From: Bacteroidales bacterium UBA6428
GTDB lineage: Bacteria; Bacteroidota; Bacteroidia; Bacteroidales; UBA932
DNA: 45,507 nt
Reading direction: 5' to 3'
Assembly (NCBI GenBank): GCA_002437305.1
Contig: DJOW01000034.1
Span: forward strand, 1 to 45,507
The position numbers and the translations under genes are program-made. Position 1 is the first letter of the stretch; each line of letters starts with the position of its first letter. The notes beneath the pieces are model-generated. The model did not search any database. It was given only the letters and a program-made list of their open reading frames with translations, and was not told the DNA's origin. Shown here in pieces: positions 1 through 8,917 of this stretch.

Positions 1-1476
1 TGTGGTAAGATCAACCTTGACCTGATCCTCGGCCATGGCTTCTTCTGTATCTTTGAACACTCGGACTGAACTTTGTGTGTTTTGCCTAAAATAAACACTG
101 TTTTTATTTGACGACCCCTCTGTTGTGTATGTTCTCGACAAGTTCGACAGTTCGAAAAGGTAGCCTTCTGCGTCCGATGTCAAATGTCGAGACTCTGCGG
201 TAAAGATCGGATAGCCAAACTCCTCACCTGACAAACCATACCTCTCTCCCATGGGGCTCGGACTAGATGCATATTGAGGGATCTCGTCTTTTTCATCCTT
301 ATCCTGGGAATAGCGGAATATTTCCTCAGCGGAGACTCCTTCATAGCCGTTCAGGTCTGCATTGACTATTGCCCCGTCCGGAGTCTTCCCTGCTGCAGCG
401 CTTACCCAATGATAGAGGAATTCATCATATTCTCCATTCTCCATTGCAAATGAGTATTCATTACCAGCCGATGCTGTAGCTACGGAAATATTATCGCATG
501 CTGACAATAATGGAGCAATAAATCCACCACTAAAGCACTGTCCTAGAACAACATGTTTTCTTGATGAAGAATTGATTTTCTTTAACTCCATGGCAAAATC
601 ATCGGCCATTATCATAGTGTTGTTCCATAAGCAAATAGATGATTTGCCATTATGTATGTCACCGTGATCAGTCACATAGACAAGGACTTGCTCGTCAGAT
701 GACACATTGCTTTCAAGATAATCGAACACTTTGGAGATATTTGATTTTGTGGCAGAATAGTTGATGTCATCAATGCCATCACCATCCAAATCTTGCGGAG
801 AGGACGAGAACGTCTCCGTGCGACTATCATATCTATCAATCGCGTCAGATTTTCCATCAGACATAATGACAATAATACGATCATCACGATAGTTATAGAT
901 ATTACGTAAACATTTGTAAATGATAGAACAATCATTCCAATAACGACTATAGTTCGATTCTGGGTTTGATCCTCCACTAATAATTACTGCCCAATTATTA
1001 GACCCCATAGGGATTGATTCCTCCTGAATTCTGTTTATATGTAATTCCGATCTATAGGAAGTCTTCGTACTCTTTTCAGACCATACATTCTTAATGCATT
1101 CATATTCAATATTATTTCTAGGCAACGCCCATTCCCATGAGTCCACATCAGAGTCACCGGAATATGCATTAACATAAATATAAAGCCATTTCGGGCCTCC
1201 GTTTTGCAAAGGATTTGAATCAATCATTATTATCCAAGAATCACATGGAACAATACCATAACGTTCATTGAATGTTGCGAACTTAGTGTTCTTCTTTATT
1301 ATAGTTTTACTACAATAAACCATATCATACTCTTCAATGTCCTCCTTGACAATTTCCAAGGCCTGCGCCTGAGTTATCGGAGACCCGTCAGGATTGTACG
1401 GTTCCTCATTGCTCTCTTTGGTGCAGGAAATCGCCGTCAGAGCGGCAACCAAAACAAACCGTAGTATTCTTTTCAT
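1..1476 (-). CDS. Clan CD (C13/legumain-like) peptidase lipoprotein, C-terminus beyond window
   Basis: Open from an ATG at 1476 to the window edge: 492 codons, no stop. The N-terminus (MKRILRFVLVAALTAISC) is a lipoprotein signal with the lipid-accepting Cys at residue 18. Residues about 33-120 (rich in W, with a WIIMIDSNP stretch) resemble the prodomain-like regions seen before secreted bacterial cysteine peptidases; this is inference. From residue 162 the sequence fits peptidase family C13: WAVIISGG, a DLDGDGIDD stretch near 229-237, TDHGD with the candidate catalytic His at 271, and GQCFSGGF with the candidate catalytic Cys at 314. Residues after about 360 are unassigned and may be a beta-rich adhesion or secretion module. 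It would act outside the inner membrane, anchored by lipid. It has its own promoter and a kinase gene runs divergently. Family assignment is from motif order, with both catalytic residues present. Confidence 0.8.
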   Translation of the reverse strand, partial: MKRILRFVLVAALTAISCTKESNEEPYNPDGSPITQAQALEIVKEDIEEYDMVYCSKTIIKKNTKFATFNERYGIVPCDSWIIMIDSNPLQNGGPKWLYIYVNAYSGDSDVDSWEWALPRNNIEYECIKNVWSEKSTKTSYRSELHINRIQEESIPMGSNNWAVIISGGSNPESNYSRYWNDCSIIYKCLRNIYNYRDDRIIVIMSDGKSDAIDRYDSRTETFSSSPQDLDGDGIDDINYSATKSNISKVFDYLESNVSSDEQVLVYVTDHGDIHNGKSSICLWNNTMIMADDFAMELKKINSSSRKHVVLGQCFSGGFIAPLLSACDNISVATASAGNEYSFAMENGEYDEFLYHWVSAAAGKTPDGAIVNADLNGYEGVSAEEIFRYSQDKDEKDEIPQYASSPSPMGERYGLSGEEFGYPIFTAESRHLTSDAEGYLFELSNLSRTYTTEGSSNKNSVYFRQNTQSSVRVFKDTEEAMAEDQVKVDLTT

Positions 1477-1534
1477 ACATTCAAATTTATTATGCTACTG
1501 TCCTTGTTAGTGATAACATGTGGTTATATATTCA

Positions 1535-1565
1535 CAAACATAGTCATTATTCATTGGTTAAGCAA
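1535..1565 (-). promoter_or_regulatory. Bacteroidota-type promoter for the C13 peptidase gene
   Basis: On the minus strand TTG (1565-1563) is followed after exactly 20 bp by TATGTTTG (1542-1535), a full match to the Bacteroidota -33/-7 consensus TTG...TAnnTTTG. Transcription would begin near 1528, about 50 nt before the ATG at 1476. A second TAAATTTG at 1489-1482 lacks a matching TTG and sits almost on the start codon, so it is less likely. Confidence 0.7.
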
Positions 1566-1626
1566 TATGGTGCGATACAAAATGTTAATTTAGCATCGCC
1601 ACGGTGATTTTGACATCATTTTTGAT

Positions 1627-1634
1627 TATCTTTG
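1627..1634 (+). promoter_or_regulatory. Possible -7 element for the nucleoside kinase
   Basis: TATCTTTG matches the TAnnTTTG -7 consensus and lies 30 bp before the ATG at 1665. No TTG is seen at the 20-bp spacing used by the better promoters here; the nearest TTTTG (1608-1612) is only 14 bp away. Moderate to low support. Confidence 0.4.
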
Positions 1635-1664
1635 AGAGCTTTCTTTTAGAAAAAAAACGTGAAA

Positions 1665-3395
1665 ATGGAGAAAAATGAGATAACATTGTTCTGCGTCAAT
1701 GACGGAAAGAGGCATAAGCTCAAAATGGGACAGACCCTGAAGACCATCTCAGACAAGTTCTGCCCTAAAGTCACAGACGCCAAGACAGGAAGGGACTTCG
1801 ATGTGCTTGCGGCATTGGTTGACAACAAACTGAAGGAGTTGAGCTTCAAACCGGCGAACCTGCATCAGGTGGAATTTATCGGCTACAATCATCCGGACGG
1901 GAGACGGAGTTATGTACGATCTCTTTGCTTCGTGCTTCAGAACGCCGTCAGGGAACTCTATCCGGACAAGGTCCTGGTGATCGATCATTCACTTCCGAGC
2001 GGATTGTACTGCGAGATCCGCGAGACAGGAAAGACCGATGACGGGCACAACAAGGTCTATTTCGCGACAGACGAAGAGATCGACAGAATCCGCGAGAAGA
2101 TGAAAGAGATCGTGGCCAAGGATCTTCCTTTCACAAAAACAAAGCTGTTCTCTGAAGAGGCCGAGGCCCTGTTCATCAAAAACAACCAACCTCAGAAAGC
2201 GGAACTACAGAAAAGTCTCGGCACGTTCAGTTGCAGCGTTTATTACCTGGACGGCAAGGCTGACACGTTCCATGGGCCATTGATTCCCTCTACAGGCTAC
2301 CTAAAGGTGTTCGACATAAGCGGAGTCGGCAATGGATTCTGCCTGCAGTCCCCGATGATGACGGACTTTGACAAAGTGATGCCGATGAAGCGCCAAGGCA
2401 AAATCGCTGCCGCCTTGAAGGAATATTCCGACTGGTGCTCCATAATCAACATCGACAGCTTCGGCACGCTGAACAAGGCCGTGAAAGACGGCAAGGCCGT
2501 CAGCATCATCAATCTGGCGGAGTCGCTTCACGAAAGGAACTACGCAAGGATCGCAGACAGCATCTACGGAGAAAGGGGACTCAAGAGAATCGTGATGATA
2601 GCAGGTCCATCGTCCAGCGGCAAGACATCCTCCTCCCTGAGGATAGCCCTACAATGCAAAGTACTGGGGCTCAGGCCTAAAGTCATCGAACTGGACAACT
2701 ACTTCGTAGACAGGGAGCACACACCTAAAGACGAGGACGGCAACTATGATTTCGAGTCTCTCTACGCGATGGACCTGGAATTCCTCAACAAACAGCTTAA
2801 CGAGCTTCTTGAAGGTAAAGAGGTTGAGATTCCGCGTTTCGACTTCAAGACCGGGAACAGGACATTCGAAGGCAACAAACTCCGCCTTGAGGACAAGGAC
2901 ATCCTGATCATGGAAGGGATACACGCGCTCAACCCAGAGATGACCTCGGCTGTCGATAATTCAAGGATATTCAGAGTCTATGTTTCAGCCCTCACGTCAT
3001 TGAATATCGACGAGAACAACAACATGTCAACCTCGGACAACCGCCTGCTCAGAAGGATGGTACGCGACAACCGTGTCAGGGGCATCACTCCCGAGGAAAC
3101 CATAATGAGGTGGAACAGTGTGCGCAGAGGGGAAAGCAAGAACATATTCCCTTTCCAAGAGAACGCCGACATACTTTTCAACTCTGCCCTGATCTTCGAG
3201 CTGCCTATGCTGAAATACTATGCCGAGCCATTGCTGCGCCGGATCTCACCGAACTCCCCGGCCTACACCGAGGCTGTCCGCCTGCTCAAATTCCTGGACT
3301 ATATCGTGGCTCTTCAGCCGGGTGAGATCTCAGCGATTCCTCCGACCTCCATTATGAGGGAGTTCATCGGCGGACAGACACTGACAAGAGACTAA
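1665..3395 (+). CDS. Nucleoside (uridine-type) kinase with N-terminal TGS/threonyl-tRNA synthetase-like region
   Basis: Phosphorylates a nucleoside, probably uridine/cytidine to the monophosphate, in cytosolic pyrimidine salvage. The C-terminal half is a phosphoribulokinase/uridine kinase domain: P-loop GPSSSGKT near residues 314-321, then ELDNYFVDR and a PRFDFKTGNR stretch, and ILIMEGIHALNP as the Walker B-like strand. The N-terminal half resembles the TGS and second additional domains of threonyl-tRNA synthetase, a fusion known in Bacteroidetes and Firmicutes kinases of about 550 residues, so the length (576 aa) is normal. A GTG two codons upstream (1659) is in frame, but the ATG at 1665 (MEKNEITLF) is the more natural start. 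It is monocistronic, ending before a bidirectional terminator. The exact nucleoside is not readable from sequence. Confidence 0.85.
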   Translation: MEKNEITLFCVNDGKRHKLKMGQTLKTISDKFCPKVTDAKTGRDFDVLAALVDNKLKELSFKPANLHQVEFIGYNHPDGRRSYVRSLCFVLQNAVRELYPDKVLVIDHSLPSGLYCEIRETGKTDDGHNKVYFATDEEIDRIREKMKEIVAKDLPFTKTKLFSEEAEALFIKNNQPQKAELQKSLGTFSCSVYYLDGKADTFHGPLIPSTGYLKVFDISGVGNGFCLQSPMMTDFDKVMPMKRQGKIAAALKEYSDWCSIINIDSFGTLNKAVKDGKAVSIINLAESLHERNYARIADSIYGERGLKRIVMIAGPSSSGKTSSSLRIALQCKVLGLRPKVIELDNYFVDREHTPKDEDGNYDFESLYAMDLEFLNKQLNELLEGKEVEIPRFDFKTGNRTFEGNKLRLEDKDILIMEGIHALNPEMTSAVDNSRIFRVYVSALTSLNIDENNNMSTSDNRLLRRMVRDNRVRGITPEETIMRWNSVRRGESKNIFPFQENADILFNSALIFELPMLKYYAEPLLRRISPNSPAYTEAVRLLKFLDYIVALQPGEISAIPPTSIMREFIGGQTLTRD

Positions 3396-3403
3396 CACTG
3401 AAG

Positions 3404-3490
3404 AATATGACACCGGAGCGAAGCGACTGAAGGGGTTCGGGGAATCCTTTCCCCGTGCCCCACCGGGGCTGTCACGAAGTGACTGGGGGA
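3404..3490. repeat. GC-rich block of small hairpins between convergent genes
   Basis: Downstream of the kinase stop is a noncoding block with several self-complementary words: GGGGAA/TTCCCC around 3438-3455, CCCCACCGGGG near 3457-3468, and GTCAC-gaa-GTGAC near 3470-3483. It looks like a REP-type structured intergenic element rather than a gene. I see only this copy in the window, so its repetitive nature is a guess. Confidence 0.35.
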
Positions 3491-3495
3491 TTAAT

Positions 3496-3529
3496 AAATA
3501 AAGGAGGCTGGCTTTAGCCTCCTTTATTT
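3496..3529. terminator. Bidirectional intrinsic terminator between the kinase and bat operon
   Basis: Perfect 14-bp inverted repeat: AAATAAAGGAGGCT (3496-3509) and its complement (3516-3529) with a 6-nt loop. The arms end in A/T-rich tracts on both sides, so it can end transcription from the plus-strand kinase and the minus-strand bat operon. It overlaps the TAA of the batD-batE gene. Confidence 0.85.
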
Positions 3530-6164
3530 AGATAACTTCCAGCGAACTGGAAGTTATCCAACCCTGACGGCCATCCGCAAGGGATATGTTCCTCCAGGCG
3601 CCTACCTCGTCAAGGATAGTGACTTTTGTGCCCTCATGAATCACAAACAAATCCTTGGAGGAACCCGCTGAAGGAGAACTCTTGACAGAGGAGACCGGTG
3701 CCATCACTATGGCGGCGTCTGTCTTGACACTGTCTGATTTCTGCCAGATCGAGAAACTCAATGCCCCGATGCTGAGAAGCAGAAAGATGATCCCGATGTA
3801 AAACCCGGCCCGTCTCTTTGCGGAGGATGCCCCCAGCAGAAACATCAACCCCATCGCCAAGGCCGCGGCAAGTAGGATCAGGAATATTACCGCCCACGCG
3901 TCAGCCCCCGTCACATAGCAGACTTTTCTGGCCATACCCTTGAGAATGAACTCGGGCACAGGTTCGATCTTGTCCTGCACGAAATTGCCCGTGAACTCCA
4001 GGTTGTAGCGCGCATCCGAGTACGACGGATCGAGCCGCAAAGCCCTCTCGTAGTTCAGAATGGCCTTTGGGTAATTGCCTTGCTTGAACCATGCGTTGCC
4101 AAGATTGTAGTACAGTCTCGCGGACTTGTGTCCGGTCTCTTCTATCGCGGTCCAATCAGCGGAGGCCTCCGCAAACTTGCCGTCCGTGTAGGCTCTGACA
4201 CCGGCTGTCCACAAAGAATCAAGATCCTTGGCCCGGGTTTCCATTGAAAAGCCAACAGAAAGAAGCAGAGCCACCACCATGATCCCTTTTCTTAACGATT
4301 TACCGCCTGTCTTAAGGCAGGAGTCTATGGAAGAGATCACTTTCAACGCATCGTCAAAATGAGACCGCATCGCATCATGTCCACCATCCGGAGAGTAACG
4401 GGCAAACTCGCATGCGTCAAGAAGGTCAGTGAACGCCTTGGCCTGTTCCTCTTTTACTCCACCGTCATTGAGAGCGGAGACTATGTTCTCTTTGCTTAAC
4501 TCAGACATGTCCATGTTCAATTTATCAGAGATGAAACCAATAAGAGCCTTATGAAGCTCCTCATAGAAAGCGGTGTAAAGGTTCTTGTCAAGATATTCAC
4601 CAGCCTGCCTGAGACGTTTCTGAGCCATCTTCGTGGCGCGGCGGTTCTTGGTCCCTGCGACATCAGCCCGCATCGCAGCGACTTTCCTGAACGCAAGATA
4701 CACCGTTCCCGCTCCCACAATCATAATAACCAACAAGATCCAGAACAGAGCCGAGCCGACAAAGAATGATCCTGCGTCTGAAAGATCAGGCTTTCCCGTG
4801 AATATGAACCTGATGTCATCAGCAAGACTCTTCACATCTTTTCTCTCGACCCCTGAGACCAGAGTGGTTGCCACAGCCGCATCACCTCCCTTTCCCTTGG
4901 CCACCCTCACGTGCAAAGGATCTGTCCTGAGGGTCACATATTTTCCGGAGGACACATCGTAGTAGGAATATTCCACCGGATCGATCGTGAAGTCACCATG
5001 GCTTCTCGGGATGAACGGGAACTCAAAAGACTTGCTTCCAGAGGTGCCACCTGTGCTCTTGTCTGTGTTTTCAGTCGTCTTGGTGTCATAAACCTCAAAA
5101 TCAGGCGGGAAATTAACCTTCGGTTCCTCCAGAAGCGCAACATTGCCACGCCCCGAGACAGTGATGATCAACGAGGCGGCATCGTGCGTCTTAAGATTGT
5201 CCGAAGACAGACGCGCGGATATTCCAAAATTACCCACACCCCCTCCGAAAGAGGAAGGTTGTCCGGCGGGGAGAGGATTGACCTTGACCTTCACCGCCGG
5301 GGTAGTCACCCTCTTGCGTATTGTCCTATAGTCATCCTGGAAGAAACTATCGAACAGACTACCTGAAGACGGCGGATCCACTTTGACATTCATCACGCAG
5401 ACCAGCTCGGCAGGATCAATGGTTATTGTTCCGGATTGCTGGGGAATCAGCACATAGGACCTAAGGACGGCCGCGTTGTAGATCTTGTCGTCAAGGCTCT
5501 CCCTCTTGAACTCGATGTTGGCCGGCGCGAAAGTCTCCTGACTCCAGAACCCGTTGAAAGTAGGAAGCTTGACATTCTCAAACTGCACGACATTGACCCT
5601 TTGGTAAAGCTTGAGCGTAGCGGTTATCGGCTCACCGATGACAACTTCCGAACGACTCAATGACAACTTGAGGAACAAATCCCCGGAAGAGATGTCTCCC
5701 TGAGAGACCTGGCTGCCGGTCCCTGAACCTTTACCTCCGCCACCTTGGCTTGATGAATTTGAAGAGGACGGTGACCCTCCGTCACTGACGACCTGAATCG
5801 ACACCGGAGTAGAGGCTATTTTGCTCCCCGAAAGACTCGCGGTGGCCACAGGAAGCTGAAAGGAACCCGTGGATTTAGGGATCAGGATGTAAGTGAATGT
5901 CGTCTGATGGGAAGATGTCCTTTTTCCGTTTATGATCTGTATGCTTGTGCTTGTGCCTTTCTGAGGTCCCCAGACCAACTGAAAATCATCACCCTGTGAC
6001 CATTGGAAATCAGACGGGTTTTTCTCTCCCTCTATGATAAATGTGACATTGAACTGTTCGTTCACAGCAACGACATCAGGCACATCGACCCTGATTGACT
6101 GTTGGGCCGACGCAAAGGAAATTGCTATGAGCAAAAAAGCTGTAATGGCAAGCAATTTTTTCAT
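3528..6164 (-). CDS. batD-batE: BatD-BatE fusion: membrane BatD domain plus TPR/SH3 BatE domain
   Basis: Last gene of the Bat (Bacteroides aerotolerance) operon. The signal peptide MKKLLAITAFLLIAISFASA comes first. Residues about 20-440 are the beta-rich BatD region with a Ser/Gly-rich linker near 130-155, followed by a membrane segment near 468-490 and a charged cytoplasmic part. Near residues 629-645 lies a second signal-like hydrophobic stretch (GIMVVALLLSVGF), after which the sequence becomes BatE: TPR repeats (about 655-720), two membrane segments (about 755-800) and a C-terminal SH3-like domain (VHEGTKVTILDEVGAWRNI). BatD and BatE are usually separate proteins, so this is one 878-residue fusion with an internal signal or membrane anchor. 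The ATG at 6164 is preferred to an in-frame TTG at 6170. Its biochemical role is unknown; the operon is linked to oxygen and stress tolerance. Confidence 0.85.
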   Translation of the reverse strand: MKKLLAITAFLLIAISFASAQQSIRVDVPDVVAVNEQFNVTFIIEGEKNPSDFQWSQGDDFQLVWGPQKGTSTSIQIINGKRTSSHQTTFTYILIPKSTGSFQLPVATASLSGSKIASTPVSIQVVSDGGSPSSSNSSSQGGGGKGSGTGSQVSQGDISSGDLFLKLSLSRSEVVIGEPITATLKLYQRVNVVQFENVKLPTFNGFWSQETFAPANIEFKRESLDDKIYNAAVLRSYVLIPQQSGTITIDPAELVCVMNVKVDPPSSGSLFDSFFQDDYRTIRKRVTTPAVKVKVNPLPAGQPSSFGGGVGNFGISARLSSDNLKTHDAASLIITVSGRGNVALLEEPKVNFPPDFEVYDTKTTENTDKSTGGTSGSKSFEFPFIPRSHGDFTIDPVEYSYYDVSSGKYVTLRTDPLHVRVAKGKGGDAAVATTLVSGVERKDVKSLADDIRFIFTGKPDLSDAGSFFVGSALFWILLVIMIVGAGTVYLAFRKVAAMRADVAGTKNRRATKMAQKRLRQAGEYLDKNLYTAFYEELHKALIGFISDKLNMDMSELSKENIVSALNDGGVKEEQAKAFTDLLDACEFARYSPDGGHDAMRSHFDDALKVISSIDSCLKTGGKSLRKGIMVVALLLSVGFSMETRAKDLDSLWTAGVRAYTDGKFAEASADWTAIEETGHKSARLYYNLGNAWFKQGNYPKAILNYERALRLDPSYSDARYNLEFTGNFVQDKIEPVPEFILKGMARKVCYVTGADAWAVIFLILLAAALAMGLMFLLGASSAKRRAGFYIGIIFLLLSIGALSFSIWQKSDSVKTDAAIVMAPVSSVKSSPSAGSSKDLFVIHEGTKVTILDEVGAWRNISLADGRQGWITSSSLEVI

Positions 6165-6174
6165 ATTCAAACTA

Positions 6175-6933
6175 TTACCAATTTTTTTCCTTTTGACGGG
6201 ACTTCATAAGAGCCGCCTTCTCCTTGTTAACCTTGTCTTGCGTTTCCTTCTCACGGGCCTGTATCGCCCTCAACATCTGCTGAGCCTGCTGAGGGGAAAT
6301 CCTGGCGCCAGGCCGGCCCTCACCTTGTCGGGATCCAGGCCGCTCCCCTTGATTCTGGTTCTGATTCTGGTTTTGATCCTTATTCTGATCCTGGTTTTGC
6401 TCCTGATCCTTATTTTGATCTTCGTTCTGATCCTTGTTCTGATCCTTGTTCCGCTGCTGGTCATTGCCTCCGCCCTGCCCCTGATCCTTCTGATTCTTCA
6501 ACATCAACTTCGCGTAGGCATAATTCTCCTTTGCGTCCATGTCACCAGGATTCTTGAGCAAAGACTGCCTATAGGCCTCAACAGCGGCATTCCAATCTTT
6601 TTTTTGGGCCGCCGTGTTACCTTGGTTGTAGAAATAGTCAGCGGCCCGATCCGACATCGGAGCCACTTCCTTCAATCTTTCCAAGGATTTTCCCGCTTCC
6701 TCATAATTGCCTTCCTTATAAAGCGCATTGGCAAGATTGTAGTTTGCGGCGAAGGACAAGGAGTCCTTAACCAGCGCCTTACGGTACTCTATCTCCGCGT
6801 TCTGCCAGCTTCCCTTCTTGAATTGACGGTTGCCCGAACGGACCTCCCTGCGGTCAACCTGCGCTGAAGCGGCAATGCAGGACAGCATCAGCAGAAATGC
6901 GACGATGGAATGTTTCAAAATCATCTTTATCAT
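6175..6933 (-). CDS. batC: BatC: TPR protein with a Q/N/D/K-rich tail
   Basis: 252-residue secreted or periplasmic TPR protein. A signal peptide (residues about 1-24, ending AASA) is followed by TPR units (about 30-140; NRQFKKGSWQNAEIEYRKAL and YNLANALYKEGNYEEA are clear). A low-complexity stretch of about 45 residues of D, Q, N, K and E follows, then a basic tail (KEKAALMKSRQKEKNW). TPRs suggest a scaffold between the BatA/BatB von Willebrand domains and BatD/E; this is family inference. Its ATG overlaps the batB stop (ATGA), implying translational coupling, and the batD-batE ATG begins 10 bp after its stop. Confidence 0.88.
   Translation of the reverse strand: MIKMILKHSIVAFLLMLSCIAASAQVDRREVRSGNRQFKKGSWQNAEIEYRKALVKDSLSFAANYNLANALYKEGNYEEAGKSLERLKEVAPMSDRAADYFYNQGNTAAQKKDWNAAVEAYRQSLLKNPGDMDAKENYAYAKLMLKNQKDQGQGGGNDQQRNKDQNKDQNEDQNKDQEQNQDQNKDQNQNQNQNQGERPGSRQGEGRPGARISPQQAQQMLRAIQAREKETQDKVNKEKAALMKSRQKEKNW
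6346..6462 (-). repeat. In-gene simple repeats encoding the D/Q/N/K-rich stretch of BatC
   Basis: Tandem variants of a 6-12 bp unit (GATCAGAAC/AAGGATCAGAAT on the coding strand) encode alternating DQN and KDQN words. In-frame length variation between strains is likely from slippage. No effect on reading frame is seen here. Confidence 0.7.
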
Positions 6934-7937
6934 TTTCCTTCAAACAAATGCCTGCGCGAGCGTCTCTCCCCAATAAGCATCTCTATGGCGAACAACGCTA
7001 AAGCGATGCCAAGGAAATACATGAACTGCTCATCATACTCTTCAAACACTATGGAGTCGTACTCCTCGTCCTCCATCTTGCGGATGTCATTCACGATAGG
7101 GGTAAGGCCGAACTCCTCGTTCCCGGCGTGGACATAAGCTCCGCCGCCTGCGGAAGCGATCTCCTTCAAGGCGGTTTCGTCCAACCGAGTCACAACAATA
7201 TTGCCGTCCTTATCTTTCAACAACCCGCCATCCATCGGAATAGGCTGTCCGTCAGATGAACCGACTCCGATCGTGTAGACCTTGATCCCCGCCTCGGCAG
7301 CCTGCTTCGCGGCGGCCACGGCATCATCCTCATGATTCTCTCCATCTGTGATAACTATTATCGCACGGCTATGCTCACTCTGAGCGCTGAACCCGCGTAT
7401 CGCGGTGTTGATGGCATCTCCTATCGCGGTTCCCTGAATAGGAACAGACTCCGTCGAGATGGAATTCAAAAACATCTTGGCACTCACATAATCAGAAGTG
7501 ATCGGTAACTGGACGAATGATGTCCCCGCGAACACAATAAGGCCTATTCTGTCGTCCTGAAGCTTGTCCGCCAACCTCGATATGGCCAACTTTGCCCTTT
7601 CCAGCCTGTTGGGAGAATAGTCCCTAGCCAGCATTGAATTGGACACATCCAACGCGATCATGATCTCCGCGCCTTTTGTCTTGTGTTCTTTAAGTTTAGC
7701 ACCGATCTGAGGTCTTGAAAGACCTATTGCGAAAAAGAAAAACGCAAGAGAAAAAAGCACGGTCCTGACCCACAGCTTTCCTCTGGACCATGAAGGCATA
7801 AGTTCGTTGACAAGAGTCTCATCTCCGAACTTACGCAGCCTGCGGCGCCTGCCCGAAAGCCACAGAGCAATTCCCAAGAAAAAGAGCGGAATCAACAGGA
7901 GCAGCAAAAGATAATGCGGTGCAGCGAATATTATCAT
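6930..7937 (-). CDS. batB: BatB: membrane-anchored von Willebrand factor A protein
   Basis: 335 residues. An N-terminal membrane segment (residues 8-27) is followed by a basic loop and a second membrane segment (58-74). The vWA domain has the MIDAS motif DVSNS at 97-101, preceded by EIMIAL, with the metal-site partners downstream (a conserved Thr in the GTAIGDAI region and TDGENHED). A C-terminal membrane helix (about 305-322) closes it, giving the usual BatA/BatB layout with the metal-binding domain outside the cytoplasm. It starts within the batA stop and ends within the batC start (4-bp ATGA overlaps on both sides). The partner bound by the MIDAS site is unknown. Confidence 0.9.
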   Translation of the reverse strand: MIIFAAPHYLLLLLLIPLFFLGIALWLSGRRRRLRKFGDETLVNELMPSWSRGKLWVRTVLFSLAFFFFAIGLSRPQIGAKLKEHKTKGAEIMIALDVSNSMLARDYSPNRLERAKLAISRLADKLQDDRIGLIVFAGTSFVQLPITSDYVSAKMFLNSISTESVPIQGTAIGDAINTAIRGFSAQSEHSRAIIVITDGENHEDDAVAAAKQAAEAGIKVYTIGVGSSDGQPIPMDGGLLKDKDGNIVVTRLDETALKEIASAGGGAYVHAGNEEFGLTPIVNDIRKMEDEEYDSIVFEEYDEQFMYFLGIALALFAIEMLIGERRSRRHLFEGK

Positions 7938-8917
7938 GGCAACCTCCTTATCAACAATTTAAGCAAAGCCTCCAACAACAAGCAGATCAAAGCCGCAAGC
8001 GCATAGACACCAAACAGTTCCTTGTAGACAGGGAAACTGTCAATCGTTGTGCGCGCCTTTTCCATCTTGTTGATGTCTGAATATATCTCCGCAAGCTTTG
8101 TGTTGTCTGTGGCCCTGAAATACTTGCCACCGGTCATCGAAGCTATGTTGGACAACAGTTTCTCATCGAGTTCCACCTTGACGTTCTGCATCTGAACGCC
8201 CCAAGGCGTGATCACAGGGTACGGGGCCTCGCCATTCGCGCCGACACCGATTGTGTAGACCCTTACGCCATAAGTCTTGGCGATCTCGGCCGCCGTCTCA
8301 GGGGAAATCTCTCCACTATTGTTAACTCCATCTGTAAGAAGGATCACAACCCTGCTCTTTGCGTCAGAGTCCTTTATCCTGGCGACAGCTGTCGCCAGTC
8401 CGTTGCCTATGGCGGTACCGTCCTCTATCAAATCGGTGGAAATCTCCTTCATCAGATTGATCAGGGTGGCTCTGTCTGTGGTCAACGGGCACTGGGTGTA
8501 ACTTTCCCCCGCGAACACAACTATTCCCATCCTGTCGGACGGTCTCTGGGCGATGAACTCGATGGCTATGTCCTTGGCCGCGCTGATTCGGTCCGGAGTG
8601 AAATCCCTTGCCAGCATGCTGGTCGAGACATCCATGGCAAGCATTATGTCAATACCTTCCGTGTCAACCTTCTCCACTTTTGTTGATGAACGTGGACGGG
8701 CAATCGCCACAACAATCAGTGAGAGGGCGGCTATCCTGAAAATGAATGGAAAATGACGGACCACTCCAAGGACAGTCCTTCCACCAGCCTTCCATGGAGT
8801 GACATTCGAGACGCGCATATGCGGCCTTCTGTCCGTAAGCTCCTGATACAAATAGCGCAGCACCAGCAAGACCGGAACCACAAGGAGCCATAGCAGTTTG
8901 GGATATTCAAAGAACAT
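7934..8917 (-). CDS. batA: BatA: membrane-anchored von Willebrand factor A protein
   Basis: 327 residues, paralogous to the next gene. Membrane helix at about 8-24, second helix about 56-74, then a vWA domain with MIDAS DVSTS (96-100), a conserved GTAIGNGLATAV stretch and LTDGVNNSG. The C-terminal membrane helix (LFGVYALAALICLLLEALL) is present. It overlaps the upstream gene by one base (TAATG) and batB by four. Together with BatB it probably forms a surface for protein-protein contact controlled by the MoxR ATPase, as proposed for MoxR/vWA pairs; substrate unknown. Confidence 0.9.
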   Translation of the reverse strand: MFFEYPKLLWLLVVPVLLVLRYLYQELTDRRPHMRVSNVTPWKAGGRTVLGVVRHFPFIFRIAALSLIVVAIARPRSSTKVEKVDTEGIDIMLAMDVSTSMLARDFTPDRISAAKDIAIEFIAQRPSDRMGIVVFAGESYTQCPLTTDRATLINLMKEISTDLIEDGTAIGNGLATAVARIKDSDAKSRVVILLTDGVNNSGEISPETAAEIAKTYGVRVYTIGVGANGEAPYPVITPWGVQMQNVKVELDEKLLSNIASMTGGKYFRATDNTKLAEIYSDINKMEKARTTIDSFPVYKELFGVYALAALICLLLEALLKLLIRRLP

